From RGIG8785 sp045655245 (GTDB taxonomy: Bacteria > Bacillota > Clostridia > RGIG8785), in NCBI GenBank assembly GCA_045655245.1, contig JAZOOX010000024.1, forward strand, positions 1-64,000: a stretch of 64,000 bases of DNA, written 5' to 3'. The position numbers and the translations under genes are program-made. Shown piece after piece: positions 24,770 to 32,993 of this stretch. Numbering within the stretch: position 1 is the stretch's first letter; every line of letters begins with the position of its first letter. Under the pieces are notes generated by a model that saw nothing but the letters and a program-made list of their open reading frames with translations, was not told the origin of the DNA and ran no database searches.

Positions 24770-26610
24770 GATTCTTCTCCTTTCAAGCTCATTTCCGTAT
24801 TCCGTTCAGATAGTTTTTGCAACTGGTAGAACTCGCCTTGCAACGCCATCAATTCTTCGTAAGAGCCTTGCTCGATGCAACAGCCGTCCTTCATCACCAC
24901 GATCAGGTCGGCGTTGCGAATGGTGGACAGACGGTGTGCCACAATAAAGGTGGTACGGCCTTTCATCAGCTCATTCATCGCCTTTTGGACCTCGTACTCC
25001 GAAATGTTATCCAAAGCGGAAGTAGCTTCGTCCAAAATGATAATGCGGGGATCGCGAATCAAGGCACGGGCGATGGAAATCCGTTGTTTTTGACCGCCCG
25101 AAAGTTTGTCGCCATGCTCCCCGATTAAGGTATCCAGTCCATCAGGCAAACGGTCCACAAACTCGCGGATATTGGCACGGTCGATGATCTCGTTTAGTTT
25201 TTCGTCCGAGACATCGGGCAGTCCGTACAAGATGTTTTGACGGATGGTGCCCGTAAAGAGGATACTGTTTTGGGGCACTACCGAGAGGAAGCGGCGGTAT
25301 TCCTGCAGGTGCAAGAGTCCGATGGGTTTGCCGTCGATCTTCACCACGCCGTCGGTAGCTTGTAAGAAACCGATAATCATATTCATAACAGTGGTCTTAC
25401 CCGACCCCGATGCCCCGACGAACGCCACGCACTGTCCGGGGGAAACGTCCAGGTTTAGGTGACTGACCACATCCTGGCGGGTGTTGGGATAGTGATAGGA
25501 TACATCCTCGAACTGAACTGATCCGTGGACGTAACGCAAACGAATCTTATCGCGGTTGTCCTCGATCTGGTCAGAAAGCATAATCTCGGATAAGGAGCGT
25601 AACGCTTCCATGCCCGTATTCAACATGGGGAAGATGTTGATCAGCATCTGGGCCTGTCCCGAGATGGCACTGAAATAACTTTGATACAGTACGATGTCCC
25701 CCACTTCAAGATGTCCGAAATAGGCAAGGATGCCTGTAAAGATCAGGCAAGAGGTACTGAGTAACGTGGCAACGACCCAGTTCCAGGAGCCAAACCGCGC
25801 CACCGTTTCGTCCATCTGCAACCCGCTGGATGCTACGTGACGGATGTTGTTACTGATGCGGTTGATTTCGGTAGTTTCCAGGCCGTGTGCTTTGGTGACG
25901 GGAATCATGGTCAACATATCGGTGATCCGTGCGGAAAGCTGCTCGTTCTCGTTACGATACTGACGGTTTTCGCGGCGCATCCGTGCACGGAAGAAATTGA
26001 TCAACAGCAGGTTGATGGGGATGACCACCAGGTAAAAGAGCATGATAAACCAGCTTTTGGTCAGAGTAATGACGATGGTAACGATGATGCTGATAACGGT
26101 GGGAATGACGTTTTCAAAGAACTGACGGTTCATCCCTTCCACCGCCTCGACATCACGCAAGAACTTAGATTGCAGACGCCCCGTCTCGATGTCCTTGTGG
26201 TATGTAATGGACAACTGCTGAAGCTTTTTAATCAGCGAGTTCCGAACCCCCGCACTGATATGCCGTAGGGCACGGTTGTTGTGCATGGCATATTTCACGT
26301 GGCTCCATACATTTTGCAGGAGCAATACCAGCGCCAGTAACCCCAAAATTAAAAAGTCCAAGGGCGAACTGCCTTCGGGAGATGCGGCAAGGTTGATGAC
26401 CTCTGCCGTAATCAGGGGCAAAATCCAGGCGGGAGCGTTCTTTAAAAGGAAATAGAGCTGTGCAATCAGGAAGTGCTTTTTGTGCTCGACGAAAAAACTG
26501 TACAAGATCCGAAGGGAAACATTTTTCTCCCGACGGTTTTTTTCGAACAATCCGTCATAATCAGGTAGTTCTTGATTGCGAAATTCCTCGGCAATCGTAT
26601 CTTTTTTCAA
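24766..26610 (-). CDS. ABC transporter, fused permease and ATP-binding protein
   Basis: A 614-residue half-transporter of exporter type. Six membrane helices occupy about 45-350. The ATPase has Walker A GASGSGKTT, signature LSGGQKQR, Walker B IIILDEATSALD and the switch histidine in VAHRLST. The start is a TTG with GGAGG seven bases upstream, which suggests modest translation. Unlike many such genes it has no second half-transporter beside it, so it probably works as a homodimer. It is coupled to the SLH lipoprotein. The cargo is unknown. Confidence 0.92.
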   Translation of the reverse strand: MKKDTIAEEFRNQELPDYDGLFEKNRREKNVSLRILYSFFVEHKKHFLIAQLYFLLKNAPAWILPLITAEVINLAASPEGSSPLDFLILGLLALVLLLQNVWSHVKYAMHNNRALRHISAGVRNSLIKKLQQLSITYHKDIETGRLQSKFLRDVEAVEGMNRQFFENVIPTVISIIVTIVITLTKSWFIMLFYLVVIPINLLLINFFRARMRRENRQYRNENEQLSARITDMLTMIPVTKAHGLETTEINRISNNIRHVASSGLQMDETVARFGSWNWVVATLLSTSCLIFTGILAYFGHLEVGDIVLYQSYFSAISGQAQMLINIFPMLNTGMEALRSLSEIMLSDQIEDNRDKIRLRYVHGSVQFEDVSYHYPNTRQDVVSHLNLDVSPGQCVAFVGASGSGKTTVMNMIIGFLQATDGVVKIDGKPIGLLHLQEYRRFLSVVPQNSILFTGTIRQNILYGLPDVSDEKLNEIIDRANIREFVDRLPDGLDTLIGEHGDKLSGGQKQRISIARALIRDPRIIILDEATSALDNISEYEVQKAMNELMKGRTTFIVAHRLSTIRNADLIVVMKDGCCIEQGSYEELMALQGEFYQLQKLSERNTEMSLKGEES

Positions 26611-26667
26611 GTCAATCCCTCCATCGACTTCAACATACCGTAACTGTCAATCGGTTTCCAAGGATAC

Positions 26668-27912
26668 TCAGCGCACCTGTCCGTTCCCGAAAATGCGATA
26701 AGCATACGAGGTTAGCGCCTTTAGGCCCATAGGACCGCGGGCGTGCAGCTTTTGGGTACTGATGCCGATTTCCGCACCAAACCCAAACTCAAACCCATCA
26801 GTGAATCGGGTGGATGCGTTGACGTATAGTGCCGCCGCATCGATGCCCTTTAAGAAGGCGTCAGCGTGTTCCGCCGTTTCGGTGATGATCGATTCTGAAT
26901 GACGGGTGGTATAGGTATTGATATGATCAATGGCGGCAGTAACATCCTTCACCACCTTGACCGATAAGATGAGGTCATTGTACTCGGTATCATAATCTTC
27001 TTCGGTTGCCGCTTTTGCATCAGGCAGAATCTCTAACGTGCGGGCACAACCACGGATTTCCACCCCTGCGGTCAGGAGGGCGGGACCCGCTTTCTTTAAG
27101 AAGGCTTCGGCAACGGCTTCGTGGACCAGCAAGGTCTCTGCCGCGTTGCAGACCGAAGGACGGCTGCACTTGGCGTTTAACAGGACGGACAGCCCCATCT
27201 CCAAGTCGGCGGAATCGTCAACGTAGATGTGGCAATTGCCCGAACCCGTTTCAATCACAGGGACGGTAGACTGTTCGACCACGGCGCGGATTAACCCTTT
27301 CCCGCCCCGGGGGATCAGCACGTCCAGGTAACCGTTTAACCGCATAAACTCACGGGCGGTCTCCCGAGATTGGTCAGAGAGGAGTTGCACCCCGTCGGCG
27401 GGCAAACCCGAGGCGGCGATTGCCTCTTTCATACAAACAACCAGAGCGGCATTAGACCGCGCCGCTTCTTTCCCGCCCCGTAAAAAGACGGCGTTCCCTG
27501 CTTTTAAGCAAAGAACGGCACTGTCCACGGTGACGTTGGGGCGTGCTTCGTAAATAATGCCGATGACCCCCAAGGGTACGGTATGGGTTTCGATCCTTAG
27601 TCCGTTGGGGCGGGTTACCCTGTCGGTGACCGTTCCCACGGGGTCGGGGAGTTCAGCAACTTTGCGTACACCGTCCGCGATCCCTAAAATCCGTTCACGG
27701 GTTAAAAGGAGTCGGTCCTGCATTGCCGTCGAAAGTCCCGCTTCACGGGCAGCAACCAGGTCGGCTTCATTTTCTTTTAACAAGACTTCGGTGTCTGCCA
27801 CCAAGCGGTCGGCAATGGCGAGCAAAGCACGGTTCTTCTCTTCGGTGGTGGCATTGGCAAGGGTTCTTGCGGCTACTTTCAGCAACCTACCCTTTTCTTC
27901 CAGTTCCTTCAT
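26668..27912 (-). CDS. proA: Gamma-glutamyl phosphate reductase
   Basis: A 414-residue ProA that reduces glutamyl-5-phosphate to the semialdehyde, the second step of proline synthesis. The ATG at 27912 is preferred over a GTG at 27921 since AGGAAG lies eight bases before it. The catalytic cysteine region NAKCSRPSVCNAAETLLVH is intact, as are IYEARPNVTVD and GFGAEIGISTQKLHARGPMGL. It lies 12 bases after mutS2. proB is not in the window; proC is at 42001. Confidence 0.95.
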   Translation of the reverse strand: MKELEEKGRLLKVAARTLANATTEEKNRALLAIADRLVADTEVLLKENEADLVAAREAGLSTAMQDRLLLTRERILGIADGVRKVAELPDPVGTVTDRVTRPNGLRIETHTVPLGVIGIIYEARPNVTVDSAVLCLKAGNAVFLRGGKEAARSNAALVVCMKEAIAASGLPADGVQLLSDQSRETAREFMRLNGYLDVLIPRGGKGLIRAVVEQSTVPVIETGSGNCHIYVDDSADLEMGLSVLLNAKCSRPSVCNAAETLLVHEAVAEAFLKKAGPALLTAGVEIRGCARTLEILPDAKAATEEDYDTEYNDLILSVKVVKDVTAAIDHINTYTTRHSESIITETAEHADAFLKGIDAAALYVNASTRFTDGFEFGFGAEIGISTQKLHARGPMGLKALTSYAYRIFGNGQVR

Positions 27913-27924
27913 TACAGTCACTTC

Positions 27925-30285
27925 CTATTTTAATTCTACAACGGTTACGCCGCTATCCCCTTCTCCAAAAGTGCCCAACCGATAGGTGCGCACATGGGGA
28001 TGACGGCGAAGCATTTGGTGTACCCCTGCACGCAGGGCACCCGTGCCCTTGCCGTGAATCAGGGTCACGGTAGCAAGTCCGTTTAAAACCGCTTGGTCCA
28101 AATAACGGTCAATCTCCAAGGAGGCATCCTCCACCATCATTCCCCGCAAATCCAGTTCAGTGGAAAAAGAGGCAGACTTTAAATGGGTACCCTTGCGCAT
28201 CCCGCCTGAACGGTCTTTCTTTGGCGAGGTCTGTTTCTTGGGCAAACGGATGTCTTTCAGATTGGTGGTAATGGTCATAATCCCCGCCTGAAGCTTCAAG
28301 TTCCCGTCGGCGTCGGGGAGCGTTTGGACGAAAGCGGTATCGTCCAGCTCGGGCACATACACCTCCGTCCCCAGCAACAAATCCGATGCACGGACGGGTG
28401 CGCCCTCCACCGGCTTTTGGCCTTCACTGCGGAGTTTTTCTTTCTTTTTCTTTAAGTTGCCCTTGGTCTTTTGCAAAGCACCTTCCAGTGCATTGCGGTC
28501 GGCGGTGCGGCGGAGTTCCTGCACCTCACGCAAAAGAGCGTCTACCTCTTCCTGGGCTTCGTCGATCAAGGCTTGAGCTTTCTTGCGGGCATCTGCCATC
28601 ATCTTTTCCCGCTTTTGGTCCAGCTTTTCGTATTCTTTTTCCATGGTGTTGCGGTAAAGCTGACCCTCACGACGGTACTTGGCGGCGGCTTCACGGTCGG
28701 CCTCGGCAGAACGGCGGTTTTCTTCCAAATCCACCAGTACGTCCTCGAACTTGATGTCATCCTCGTTCAACAGGGTATGCGCCCGTTCCAGGACCTGCTC
28801 GGACAATCCCAACCGACGGGAGATGGCAAAAGCGTTACTCTTGCCCGGAACGCCGATCAACAAACGGTAAGTCGGGCGAAGGGTCGCCACGTCAAACTCG
28901 CAAGCGGCGTTAGAAACCCCGTCGGTGGACAGGGCGTAAAGTTTTAATTCACTGTAATGAGTGGTGGCGGCGATCCGCGCTCCCTTTTCCCGCAGTTCTT
29001 CCAAAATGGCAACTGCCAGGGCGGCGCCTTCTACGGGATCGGTACCTGCGCCAAGCTCATCCAGTAAGACCAGGGAGCGATCATCGGCACGTTTCAAAAT
29101 TTCCACCTGATGGACCATATGAGCAGAGAAGGTGGACAAACTCTGTTCGATGCTCTGTTCGTCCCCGATATCGGCATACACCGCAGTAAAGAAGGAGAGT
29201 TCGCTCCCCTCCCGAGCGGGGATCCGAAGTCCCGATAAACCCATCAGGGTAAATAGCCCCAGGGTCTTTAGGGCAACCGTTTTGCCCCCTGTATTGGGAC
29301 CCGTAATGACCAATGTATCAAAGTCCTCACCAAGGCTTAGGTCGATGGGAACGGTGGTTTTGGGGTCTAACAGAGGATGCCGGGCGCTTTTGATGCGCAT
29401 TCGTCCCTCTTGGTTGAGCTTGGGCGTTACGGCGGTCATCTTTTGTGCCAGACGGGCACGGGCAAAGATGCAGTCCAGTTTCAATAAAGTTTCAAAGGTT
29501 TCACCCACCGGCTCTGCCACTTCGGCAACGTGGGCAGACAGATCGGCTAAAATCCGCTCGACTTCGCGGGTTTCTTCAGCATAGAGCTGGCGGAGTTCGT
29601 TATTGGCTTCCACCACCGACATGGGCTCGATAAATAAGGTTGCACCGCTGGAAGACGCGTCGTGGACCAGTCCGGGGACATCGCCTCGGTGCTCTGCCTT
29701 AACGGGAAGCACATAGCGGTCCCCGCGAAGGGTAACGATGGGTTCTTGCAAGTACTTTTGGGTGGTAGCGGAGCGAACCATCCTGTCCAGCGTATCTTTG
29801 ATGCGGTTGGTCCCCGCCGCCAGTTTGCGGCGGATGCGGGAAAGTTCGGGGCTGGCGGAGTCTGCCAGGGTCTCCTCGTCAGAAATGGCATTAAACAAAA
29901 GTTCTTCCAAAGAACGGTTAGGCACCAGACGGTCATAATACGGGCGCAACGCATCGCCTGCAGATTCGCCGTAGCGAACAGTTTGTCGGGCGTAGGCCAA
30001 AGTCTTTGCCACGGTGAGCAATGCGGCAGGGGTCAGACTGCGACCGATCTTTGCCTGAGACAGGGCGTCGCGGATTTCTTGTAATTCACCAAAAGACAAC
30101 GGGCCTTGTGCCACCGTCTGGGCGCAGGCGGCATCGGTTTCGGCGAGCAACCGGCACGCCCCTTCAAAGGTGGTTGCGGGATGCAGGTTGCGCAAGACGG
30201 GCAGGTTTAAGGAACAGGTTGCCATCCCTGCCAATAGTTCGGTTATTTTATCGTATTCCAAAACGAATTTGGTCTTTTCAGGCAT
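27925..30285 (-). CDS. mutS2: MutS2 family ATPase/endonuclease
   Basis: A 786-residue MutS2. It lacks the mismatch-recognition domain of MutS1. The ATPase core holds TGPNTGGKT and the DELGAGTDPVEG Walker B region. A long coiled coil follows (about 500-640), then a C-terminal Smr nuclease domain with DLRGMMVEDA and IHGKGTGALR. In Firmicutes MutS2 splits collided ribosomes and also acts on branched DNA. It is first in the operon with proA, an odd but not rare pairing. Confidence 0.95.
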   Translation of the reverse strand: MPEKTKFVLEYDKITELLAGMATCSLNLPVLRNLHPATTFEGACRLLAETDAACAQTVAQGPLSFGELQEIRDALSQAKIGRSLTPAALLTVAKTLAYARQTVRYGESAGDALRPYYDRLVPNRSLEELLFNAISDEETLADSASPELSRIRRKLAAGTNRIKDTLDRMVRSATTQKYLQEPIVTLRGDRYVLPVKAEHRGDVPGLVHDASSSGATLFIEPMSVVEANNELRQLYAEETREVERILADLSAHVAEVAEPVGETFETLLKLDCIFARARLAQKMTAVTPKLNQEGRMRIKSARHPLLDPKTTVPIDLSLGEDFDTLVITGPNTGGKTVALKTLGLFTLMGLSGLRIPAREGSELSFFTAVYADIGDEQSIEQSLSTFSAHMVHQVEILKRADDRSLVLLDELGAGTDPVEGAALAVAILEELREKGARIAATTHYSELKLYALSTDGVSNAACEFDVATLRPTYRLLIGVPGKSNAFAISRRLGLSEQVLERAHTLLNEDDIKFEDVLVDLEENRRSAEADREAAAKYRREGQLYRNTMEKEYEKLDQKREKMMADARKKAQALIDEAQEEVDALLREVQELRRTADRNALEGALQKTKGNLKKKKEKLRSEGQKPVEGAPVRASDLLLGTEVYVPELDDTAFVQTLPDADGNLKLQAGIMTITTNLKDIRLPKKQTSPKKDRSGGMRKGTHLKSASFSTELDLRGMMVEDASLEIDRYLDQAVLNGLATVTLIHGKGTGALRAGVHQMLRRHPHVRTYRLGTFGEGDSGVTVVELK

Positions 30286-30315
30286 AAAAATCCCCTTTTC
30301 TTCTACTTCCCATTT

Positions 30316-30344
30316 ATTATACCAAAGGGTTGTAAAAAAGAAAA
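30316..30344 (-). promoter_or_regulatory. Probable promoter of mutS2
   Basis: On the minus strand a perfect TATAAT (30316-30321) with TGG as extended -10 and a weak TTTTCT -35 17 bases upstream. Confidence 0.55.
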
Positions 30345-30359
30345 GGGGTTTTCAAAAAA

Positions 30360-30638
30360 TTATACACAGAGTCCTTGAACTGTCAAATAGTCCAGGACTG
30401 TTTCTTCGGCGGTAATGGGGATAATGGTGTTTCGCGAGAGTGCTTCTATCAGTTCCAAAGCCGCTCCCTTCGAGCAGGCAAGTTCGGCGGTGACACATTC
30501 TTCCACTACACCGTTGGCGCGGCGAAGCAGGACCTTAATGGCGTACCCGCCCCCCTCACGGATCAGAAGATAATAACCCAAACGAAGCCGTTCCCCCTGC
30601 AAAGTCCGTGCGTTTTTTACGGCAATCAGTTCTTCCAT
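30360..30638 (-). CDS. Small DUF6514-like protein of unknown function
   Basis: A 92-residue cytoplasmic protein with an alternating strand-helix pattern. The region GERLRLGYYLLIREGGGYAI and a C-terminal IPITAEETVLDYL recall DUF6514, a small family restricted to clostridia; the match is from memory. ATG follows AAAGGAG. It has its own promoter and lies between the ispF operon and mutS2 on the same strand. No function is known. Confidence 0.6.
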   Translation of the reverse strand: MEELIAVKNARTLQGERLRLGYYLLIREGGGYAIKVLLRRANGVVEECVTAELACSKGAALELIEALSRNTIIPITAEETVLDYLTVQGLCV

Positions 30639-30659
30639 AGTGCGCTCCTTTCCTTGGAG

Positions 30660-30688
30660 AGTATAGCAAAGGGAAAGGGCTATTGCAA
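30660..30688 (-). promoter_or_regulatory. Promoter of the DUF6514-like gene
   Basis: On the minus strand TTGCAA (30683-30688), 17 bases, TATACT (30660-30665) with TGC as extended -10. Confidence 0.7.
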
Positions 30689-30701
30689 GAAAAACCGTTC
30701 G

Positions 30702-30745
30702 ACAAAAAACCTCTCATTTGCATTGCTGCAAACGAGAGGTTCTCT
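30702..30745 (-). terminator. Terminator of the carD-ispD-ispF operon
   Basis: AACCTCTC-A-TTTGCA pairs with TGCAAA-C-GAGAGGTT, a 14-pair stem with one mismatch and a four-base loop; T6 follows on the minus strand. Confidence 0.9.
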
Positions 30746-30746
30746 T

Positions 30747-31217
30747 TCACGATTCGATGGAGCAAGTCGCCATCGCGGCGATACCTTCTCCCGTCCCCGT
30801 AAAGCCAAGACCTTCGGTGGTGGTGGCTTTGATGCCGATGGCAGTAACAGGAAGGCTTAATGCCTGGCCAATGTTTTCACGCATGGTTTCGATATACCCT
30901 GCCAATTTGGGGCGCTGGGCGATGACAGTGGCATCCACGTTGACGATGTTAAAACCACGATCGTTCAGCAGTCGGCCCACGTGGGATAACAGTTTTAAAC
31001 TGCTGATGCCTTTGTAAGCGGGATCGGTGTCAGGGAAGTGCTGACCAATATCCCCCAAAGCGGCGGCACCCAGCAGAGCGTCCATAATAGCGTGAACCAA
31101 GACGTCTGCATCCGAATGGCCCAGAAGTCCGTGGGAATGCGGAATCTCCACTCCGCCTAAAATCAGTTTACGGTCGGTGACCAAGCGGTGAACATCATAA
31201 CCGATTCCTGCGCGCAT
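30747..31217 (-). CDS. ispF: 2-C-methyl-D-erythritol 2,4-cyclodiphosphate synthase
   Basis: A 156-residue IspF of normal length. Metal ligands lie in GYDVHRL (D8, H10) and the HSDADVLVHAIMDALLGAA block is complete, ending with GLGFTGTGEGIAA. It makes the cyclic intermediate of the non-mevalonate isoprenoid pathway. The start codon shares one base with the ispD stop. Confidence 0.97.
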   Translation of the reverse strand: MRAGIGYDVHRLVTDRKLILGGVEIPHSHGLLGHSDADVLVHAIMDALLGAAALGDIGQHFPDTDPAYKGISSLKLLSHVGRLLNDRGFNIVNVDATVIAQRPKLAGYIETMRENIGQALSLPVTAIGIKATTTEGLGFTGTGEGIAAMATCSIES

Positions 31218-31894
31218 TACAATCCCCTTCCTTGCAATATGGTTTCTGCTAAAATCAAGTCGTCGGGCGTGGTAATTTTAATGTTTTCGTAAGAGCCTTC
31301 GACCATATAGACCCGGTATCCTGCCCGCTCACAAACGGCACAGTCATCGGTAACGCCAAAATCCTCCAATGCCGCAAATGCCGTACGCAAGATTTGGGTA
31401 CGAAAGACTTGCGGCGTCTGCACCGCCCATAGTTTAGCGCGGTCAGGGGTATCTAAGATACGCCCGTCAGGGTCACAGACCTTAATGGTGTCTTTGACCC
31501 GTACGCCGATAGCGGCAGCGCCTTGACGTTTGGCAGCGATAACGGTGCGGTCGATTTCGTCAGGGGTAATCAGGCAACGGGCGCCATCGTGAACCAAAAC
31601 CATATCGTCCTCTACTGCGTTTAATCCTGCCAAAACCGATTCGGCACGGGTGGCGCCGCCCCGCACCAAGGTAACGGGGAGGGGCAAGTCCAACGCTTGA
31701 ACCAGATGAGAAAGCGGGAGGATATCCTCCTCCCGCGTGACGATTACAATGCGGTCAACCGACTGGGAAGCGGCCAACGAAAGCAAGGTATGTGCAATAA
31801 CAGGTTTGCCCGAAAGGGACAAAAACAGTTTCCCGCCCGCGGCACCCATACGGGTTCCGCTCCCTGCGGCGGGAACGATTGCGGTACAGCCCAT
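31217..31894 (-). CDS. ispD: 2-C-methyl-D-erythritol 4-phosphate cytidylyltransferase
   Basis: A 225-residue IspD that joins CTP to methylerythritol phosphate. The nucleotide loop PAAGSGTRMG, VHDGARCLI, and the C-terminal GVTDDCAVCE and IKITTPDDL are typical. It is overlapped by one base on each side by carD and ispF, a conserved clostridial trio. Confidence 0.96.
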   Translation of the reverse strand: MGCTAIVPAAGSGTRMGAAGGKLFLSLSGKPVIAHTLLSLAASQSVDRIVIVTREEDILPLSHLVQALDLPLPVTLVRGGATRAESVLAGLNAVEDDMVLVHDGARCLITPDEIDRTVIAAKRQGAAAIGVRVKDTIKVCDPDGRILDTPDRAKLWAVQTPQVFRTQILRTAFAALEDFGVTDDCAVCERAGYRVYMVEGSYENIKITTPDDLILAETILQGRGL

Positions 31895-32364
31895 CAGACG
31901 GCTCCTTCCAACAATTCTTCTAAAATTTCTTCATTTACGTCTTTAGCAAGTGACAGTTCGGACAATAAAATCTTACGGGCATTGGTTAGCATCTTCCGTT
32001 CCCCGGTGGAAAGCATCCGCTCGCGATCACGGAGCATCAGGCTTTTGACCACAAAAGCAACCTCGAAGATATCCCCACCCCGAATCCGCGTCATATTATC
32101 GCGGCAACGGCGGTTCCAGTTATCATTTTCATCCCGGCCGATTTCTTTAAATGCTTCCAACACACGGTCCGCTTCTTCTGCAGAGATCACATCCCGCAGA
32201 TTGGCTTTTTCTGCCTTGTCGACGGGAATCATAAACCGAACGGCACCGGGCACGGACAGCACGTAATAGAGCGCCTTTTCGCCAAATACTTCCCGTTCTT
32301 CAATGGCCTGAATCACACCGGCACCATACATGGGATACACGATTTTATCGCCGATATCGTACAT
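31894..32364 (-). CDS. carD: CarD-family transcription regulator
   Basis: A 156-residue CarD/CdnL-type protein. The N-terminal Tudor-like RNA-polymerase-binding domain begins MYDIGDKIVYPMYGAGVI; a helical DNA-binding domain follows with RDRERMLSTGERKMLTNARKIL. The start at 32364 follows AGGAGG by seven bases. CarD stabilises open promoter complexes, mainly at rRNA genes. A consensus promoter drives the operon with ispD and ispF. Confidence 0.92.
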   Translation of the reverse strand: MYDIGDKIVYPMYGAGVIQAIEEREVFGEKALYYVLSVPGAVRFMIPVDKAEKANLRDVISAEEADRVLEAFKEIGRDENDNWNRRCRDNMTRIRGGDIFEVAFVVKSLMLRDRERMLSTGERKMLTNARKILLSELSLAKDVNEEILEELLEGAV

Positions 32365-32421
32365 GGTCAGTCCTCCTAAAGTCACAAAAACGCTTGTCAT
32401 CTTTCTCTAACGGATGCCTTA

Positions 32422-32450
32422 ATTATACCACCAAACCCTGTTTTTGTCAA
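32422..32450 (-). promoter_or_regulatory. Promoter of carD-ispD-ispF
   Basis: On the minus strand perfect TTGACA (32445-32450), 17 bases, perfect TATAAT (32422-32427) with GGTGG before the -10. Confidence 0.9.
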
Positions 32451-32460
32451 ACAAAATAAA

Positions 32461-32493
32461 AAAAGAAAAGCCCCACAACGTGAGACTTTTCCC
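32461..32493 (-). terminator. Terminator of spoVG
   Basis: On the minus strand AAAAGTCTCAC pairs with GTGGGGCTTTT (some G-T pairs) around a three-base loop; a T-rich tail follows. Confidence 0.8.
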
Positions 32494-32512
32494 GAAGATT
32501 TGCAGAAGTTTG

Positions 32513-32788
32513 TTATTCCTCTACCGGTTCTTCTAACAGAGCGGCCTGATAACGGTCTAAAATAGCGTTTTGAATCCGCTCCCGCATTTGCGCATTGATC
32601 GGATGCGCAATGTCTTTGAATTCGCCGTCCGGAGTACGTCTGCTGGGCATTGCCACAAACAGCCGTTCCTGGCCTTCGATTACTTTGATGTCATGGATCG
32701 CAAAAGCATCGTCAAAAGTGAGTGAAACGATGGCTTTCATTTTCCCCTCGTTGCTGATCTTACGAATGCGAATATCCGTAATCTCCAT
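32513..32788 (-). CDS. spoVG: SpoVG RNA-binding regulator
   Basis: A 91-residue SpoVG beginning MEITDIRIRKI, with the conserved SLTFDDAFAIHDIKVIEG and FVAMPSRRTPDGEFKDIAHPIN blocks. The start at 32788 follows a GGGGGA site; the longer frame from 32821 has none. SpoVG binds RNA/DNA and affects sporulation, division and virulence genes. It is monocistronic and divergent from murC. Confidence 0.96.
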   Translation of the reverse strand: MEITDIRIRKISNEGKMKAIVSLTFDDAFAIHDIKVIEGQERLFVAMPSRRTPDGEFKDIAHPINAQMRERIQNAILDRYQAALLEEPVEE

Positions 32789-32843
32789 GCTTATCCCCCT
32801 TATAGTGTTAACAACGGGCATGACATCCCATTGATTTTATCAT

Positions 32844-32872
32844 ATTCTAACAAAATTTTGATAAAAAATCAA
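32844..32872 (-). promoter_or_regulatory. Promoter of spoVG
   Basis: On the minus strand TTGATT (32867-32872), 17 bases, TAGAAT (32844-32849) with TGT as extended -10. I see no convincing sigma-H pattern, unlike Bacillus spoVG. Confidence 0.65.
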
Positions 32873-32931
32873 GTGTTTTTATAACTTTTTTCTATCTTTT
32901 TTCCATTTTTTTGCGAAAAATCGGAAAGAGA

Positions 32932-32960
32932 TTGATTTTTTTACCGAAAAAGAATATAAT
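32932..32960 (+). promoter_or_regulatory. Promoter of murC, with an inverted repeat at the start site
   Basis: TTGATT (32932-32937), 17 bases, perfect TATAAT (32955-32960). Just downstream GTTGTAA-T-TTACAAC (32964-32978) is a perfect 7-base inverted repeat covering the expected transcription start. Confidence 0.78.
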
Positions 32961-32993
32961 AGTGTTGTAATTTACAACAAGGAGAATCCAAAA

